Of a stretch of DNA of 6,604 nucleotides, positions 4,414-6,604 are shown piece after piece. Every line of letters begins with the position of its first letter. Position 1 is the first letter of the stretch. The position numbers were made by a program, and so were the translations under genes. The notes beneath the pieces are model-generated. The model was given only the letters and a program-made list of their open reading frames with translations, made no database searches and was not told the DNA's origin. This stretch comes from Candidatus Shapirobacteria bacterium (GTDB lineage Bacteria > Patescibacteriota > Microgenomatia > UBA12405), in NCBI GenBank assembly GCA_009885205.1, contig VFLE01000195.1, positions 1 through 6,604 of the forward strand. Reading direction: 5' to 3'.

Positions 4414-5064
4414 ATGTCAGTCGTAAGTAACCCACTAATCGGACATTCCTCTGGAAAGATTGGTAATGTCGTATTCTCAACATGGAAAGGCCTTGATGTT
4501 CTCAAAAACAAGCCCATGTCAGTAGCAAACCCGAATACAGACAGCCAGCAGATGCGCAGGAGTGCGTTATCTCAGGTTGTATCCATCTTCCGGCAAGCAC
4601 CGGGAGCGATTCGTGCAGGTTACAATAAACTGGCAGTGCAGATGTCGGAGTGGAATGCATTCGCCAGGGAAGTGCTGAACAATTCTTTTAATTACGCAAC
4701 ACCTCCAACAGCTACCTTGGTACCTGCGAATTTGTTGATAAGCAAGGGAACCATTTCCAGTACACCGATTTTGACGAATGTCAGTGATGTAAGCGATGGC
4801 ACCATCGCAGTGACCTTTGCAACAACTGCAACTGACCCTGGTCAGTCAGCAGGTGACAAGGCAATCGTCGTAGGTTTCAACAGTACCACCGGCGATTGGA
4901 CAGGTGGCACAACTGCCATGCTTCGCAGCAGTGGCGCAGCAAACATTCCGCTGCCAGCTGGTTGGGTAGCTGGTAATGTGACCCGCATATACCTTGCGTT
5001 TTTCAATTCATTGAGTGGTGAGTCTTCCGATTCCATCAATGCAACAGGAACAGTAATTGCATAA
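4414..5064 (+). CDS. DUF6266 family protein
   Basis: 216 residues, the usual size for this Bacteroidota family of unknown function. The family signature is clear at the N-terminus: NPLIGHSSGKIGNVVFSTWK (6-25), GLDVLKNKP, then NPNTDSQQMRRSALSQVV (39-56). The C-terminal half (from about residue 115) is a Ser/Thr/Gly-rich beta region with PILTNVSDVSDGTIAVTF and ending SINATGTVIA, like an Ig-fold or other beta-sandwich. There is no signal peptide or membrane segment. Standing next to two phage structural-type genes suggests a virion or appendage role, but this is inferred. Codon usage is noticeably more GC-rich than in the two following genes, and a strong terminator directly follows, so this gene may be a separate transcription unit with its own history. 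ATG start; upstream leader accaaaaaccgtaatt. Confidence 0.8.
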   Translation: MSVVSNPLIGHSSGKIGNVVFSTWKGLDVLKNKPMSVANPNTDSQQMRRSALSQVVSIFRQAPGAIRAGYNKLAVQMSEWNAFAREVLNNSFNYATPPTATLVPANLLISKGTISSTPILTNVSDVSDGTIAVTFATTATDPGQSAGDKAIVVGFNSTTGDWTGGTTAMLRSSGAANIPLPAGWVAGNVTRIYLAFFNSLSGESSDSINATGTVIA

Positions 5065-5090
5065 AATTTCAATCCTATAAAAGACACTAG

Positions 5091-5119
5091 AGCCAGCCAT
5101 CAAATGGCTGGCTTTTTTT
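5091..5119 (+). terminator. Strong intrinsic terminator after the DUF6266 gene
   Basis: AGCCAGCCAT (5091-5100), loop CAA, ATGGCTGGCT (5104-5113), then seven T from 5113 to 5119. A perfect 10-bp stem with a U-run. It lies only 24 nt before the next ATG, so the downstream genes need read-through or another promoter; none was seen between. Confidence 0.9.
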
Positions 5120-5143
5120 CTTCATAAAATAAATTCTCATACA

Positions 5144-5560
5144 ATGGCAACCTATAACAAATTCAATTCATTCACAGAAGCACTAGGGGAAAAGAAATTC
5201 AATCTTGCAACAGACCAGTTAAAAGTTGCATTGTGTGCTGCCGCCAATGCACCAGTGGCAGGAAACAGTGTGCTTACTGACCTTACAGAAATAGCATACA
5301 CAAATCTGTCAACAAGAAATATTACTACCACATCATTTAATACCGCTGCAGGCCTTGCTAAACTAATATTGGCAAATCTTACACTGACTGCATCAGGTGG
5401 ATCCGTTGCCACCTTTCGTTATGTAGTAATTTATTCCGATACATCAACTAATAAAGATTTAATTGGATGGTATGATATTGGAAGTAATATAACTCTGGCA
5501 GACACTCAGCAACTACTTATATCATTTGATCAGACCAACGGATTACTTGATATTATTTAA
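5144..5560 (+). CDS. Small phage structural-type protein (138 aa)
   Basis: Begins MATYNKFNSFTEALGEKKFN; its middle has LKVALCAAANAPVAGNSVLT (27-46), then DLTEIAYTN; its core is LTASGGSVATFRYVVIYSDT (81-100), then LIGWYDIGSNITLADTQQLL. This combination (YNKF start, hydrophobic LKVAL, TASGG...FRY, LIGW-D-GS) is a pattern I recall from many tailed-phage genomes, where the proteins are annotated as hypothetical or structural. It is probably a beta-rich virion component. No signal peptide or membrane segment. ATG start 24 nt after the terminator, with an A/T-rich leader and no Shine-Dalgarno. The next gene starts 12 nt after its stop, so the two are probably cotranscribed. Confidence 0.65.
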   Translation: MATYNKFNSFTEALGEKKFNLATDQLKVALCAAANAPVAGNSVLTDLTEIAYTNLSTRNITTTSFNTAAGLAKLILANLTLTASGGSVATFRYVVIYSDTSTNKDLIGWYDIGSNITLADTQQLLISFDQTNGLLDII

Positions 5561-5572
5561 ACCTGTTACCAT

Positions 5573-6604
5573 ATGGCAACACGTTTGTATTTTTCTTCAA
5601 CCGAAGGTGCTGATGTAAATGCTAATTATTCTTCGTATTGGAATTACATTGCCGAGTATTCAAGAAGGAAATTAAAAGACATCAAAGGCACTTCTGCTAT
5701 CACTATAGGCTCAACAATAGGTCCATGGACAGCGGGACAAAAAGCCCTGGACAGACAGTATGTAAGTCGTCCAATGTTTGGCGGTATAGAATTCTCCAAC
5801 GGCCTCGGCATTACTATCAAAGGTCAGTTAATGGTTAGAGAATTTGCCAATACAGATAATGTAAATACTTTAATTTTTGTTGTAAGAATTTGCAATTACT
5901 TAGGTAATACTATAAGAATTGAATGTGTTGATGCAAGTGATGCAAATCCTGAATTCATTAATAATGCTACCTGCAGAAATCATTCTTTAATTACTACTAA
6001 TCTACAGGGTTCATATACTACTGTTGACGGTGATAGATTAATAATTGAGGTCGGTTATACTGATAATGCAGGTACCACACCAGAAGCTGCTGCCAAATTT
6101 GGAGAGAATGCCACAGATTTACCTGTTAACGATACTCAAACAACAGATGGCGCCGGCTGGGTTGAATTTACAAACAACATAACATTTTTTGATTACTTAC
6201 TTACAGCAGAAAAAGGTGGTTATGCAGTAACAGGATACAATGCATCATTCACAATTATCAATAATCTCACTGCAGAAAAAGGTAGTTATCTACTTACAGG
6301 TTATAATGCTTTATTTGATACAGGAAACAATCTTATAGCAGAAAAAGGTAGTTACACAGTTACAGGTTATGATGCATCATTCACAATTATAAATAATCTC
6401 ATAGCAGGAAAAGGTAATTATCAGGTTACAGGACACAATGCATCATTCACATTAATAAACAATCTCACAGCAGAAAAAGGCAGTTACATAACCTCCGGTT
6501 ATTCCACTGCCTTCACTATAATAAACAATCTCACAGCAGAAAAAGGTGGTTATACAACTACAGGTTATGAAGCATCATTCACAATTATAAATAATCTCAC
6601 AGCA
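5573..6604 (+). CDS. Phage tail/appendage-type protein with 22-residue tandem repeats (3' end outside window)
   Basis: Open from ATG 5573 to the window end: 344 codons without a stop. The N-terminal domain (about residues 1-125) has MATRLYFSSTEGADVNANYSSYW (its first 20 residues are the typical part), SRRKLKDIKGTSA, LDRQYVSRPMFGG and LGITIKGQLMVREF. I recall this arrangement from phage proteins with a start like M-T-LYFPST...W and later RQYVSPPL...I.G.IKGQ.R..E. A middle region (about 125-209) includes DGDRLIIEVGYTDNAGTTPE and ends in DGAGWVEFTN. Six complete 22-residue repeats follow, of form LTAEKGxYxxTGYxAxFTIINN, and a seventh begins at the edge. It probably forms part of the virion surface or appendage. 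A repeat region of this kind can vary in length and may contact the host surface. Total length and C-terminus are unknown. Confidence 0.75.
   Translation, partial: MATRLYFSSTEGADVNANYSSYWNYIAEYSRRKLKDIKGTSAITIGSTIGPWTAGQKALDRQYVSRPMFGGIEFSNGLGITIKGQLMVREFANTDNVNTLIFVVRICNYLGNTIRIECVDASDANPEFINNATCRNHSLITTNLQGSYTTVDGDRLIIEVGYTDNAGTTPEAAAKFGENATDLPVNDTQTTDGAGWVEFTNNITFFDYLLTAEKGGYAVTGYNASFTIINNLTAEKGSYLLTGYNALFDTGNNLIAEKGSYTVTGYDASFTIINNLIAGKGNYQVTGHNASFTLINNLTAEKGSYITSGYSTAFTIINNLTAEKGGYTTTGYEASFTIINNLTA
6200..6604 (+). repeat. 66-bp in-frame tandem repeats
   Basis: Six exact-length units (6200-6265, 6266-6331, 6332-6397, 6398-6463, 6464-6529, 6530-6595) and the first 9 bases of a seventh. 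Each encodes 22 residues with conserved A-E/G-K-G-x-Y, T/S-G, and mostly F-T-I-I-N-N; positions 9-10 and 13-15 vary. There are no indels. Unit 2 differs most, with FDTGNN in place of FTIINN. Confidence 0.95.

Noticed and set aside
5638..5838. 66-codon + strand frame inside the tail-type gene
   Set aside because: Lies in another frame of the long open gene 5573-6604, whose protein pattern and repeats show the true frame.
6200..6604. CRISPR array
   Set aside because: The repeats are adjoining 66-bp units in a coding frame with no unique spacers.

Overview
The window most likely comes from a phage or phage-derived integrated element of a Bacteroidota host. The start codons lack Shine-Dalgarno sequences and are preceded by A/T-rich stretches. 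One promoter fits the Bacteroidota pattern (TTG, 21 bp, TATATTTG), and a DUF6266 protein, a family typical of this phylum, is present. No host housekeeping gene is visible, so the genus cannot be named. All convincing genes read on the + strand.

Layout. Positions 1-461 hold the C-terminal catalytic part of a tyrosine recombinase, cut by the window edge. Positions 474-1037 encode a probable fibre- or spike-like virion protein. At 1076-1219 a promoter, a roughly 100-nt untranslated stretch and an intrinsic terminator form either a small RNA gene or an attenuated leader. Positions 1275-3157 look like a replication operon: a 51-residue membrane protein, a 106-residue unknown, a 69-residue coiled-coil protein, a HUH-type rolling-circle replication initiator and a 38-residue amphipathic peptide. 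From about 3160 to 4413 there is no convincing gene. This stretch is partly GC-rich and full of inverted and direct repeats, including a large hairpin with iteron-like repeats in its loop, a good candidate for an origin or packaging region. From 4414 to the end there are three structural-type genes: a DUF6266 protein with its own strong terminator, a small phage protein with a conserved TASGG...FRYVVIYSDT core, and a large open-ended protein ending in exact 66-bp tandem repeats.

How it may work together (inference). The HUH initiator would nick and replicate the element by a rolling circle through single-stranded DNA. The tyrosine recombinase, or host Xer proteins, would integrate it, and the structural genes would build the particle. 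The most interesting spot is 1381-1495. There, two nested perfect inverted repeats (14 bp and 11 bp) surround a sequence that matches 16 of 18 positions of the central region plus XerD arm of the E. coli dif site. In a rolling-circle element this recalls the folded single-stranded attachment site of CTX phage. The low-GC replication block, GC-rich repeat region and compositionally different DUF6266 gene suggest a mosaic assembled from several sources.
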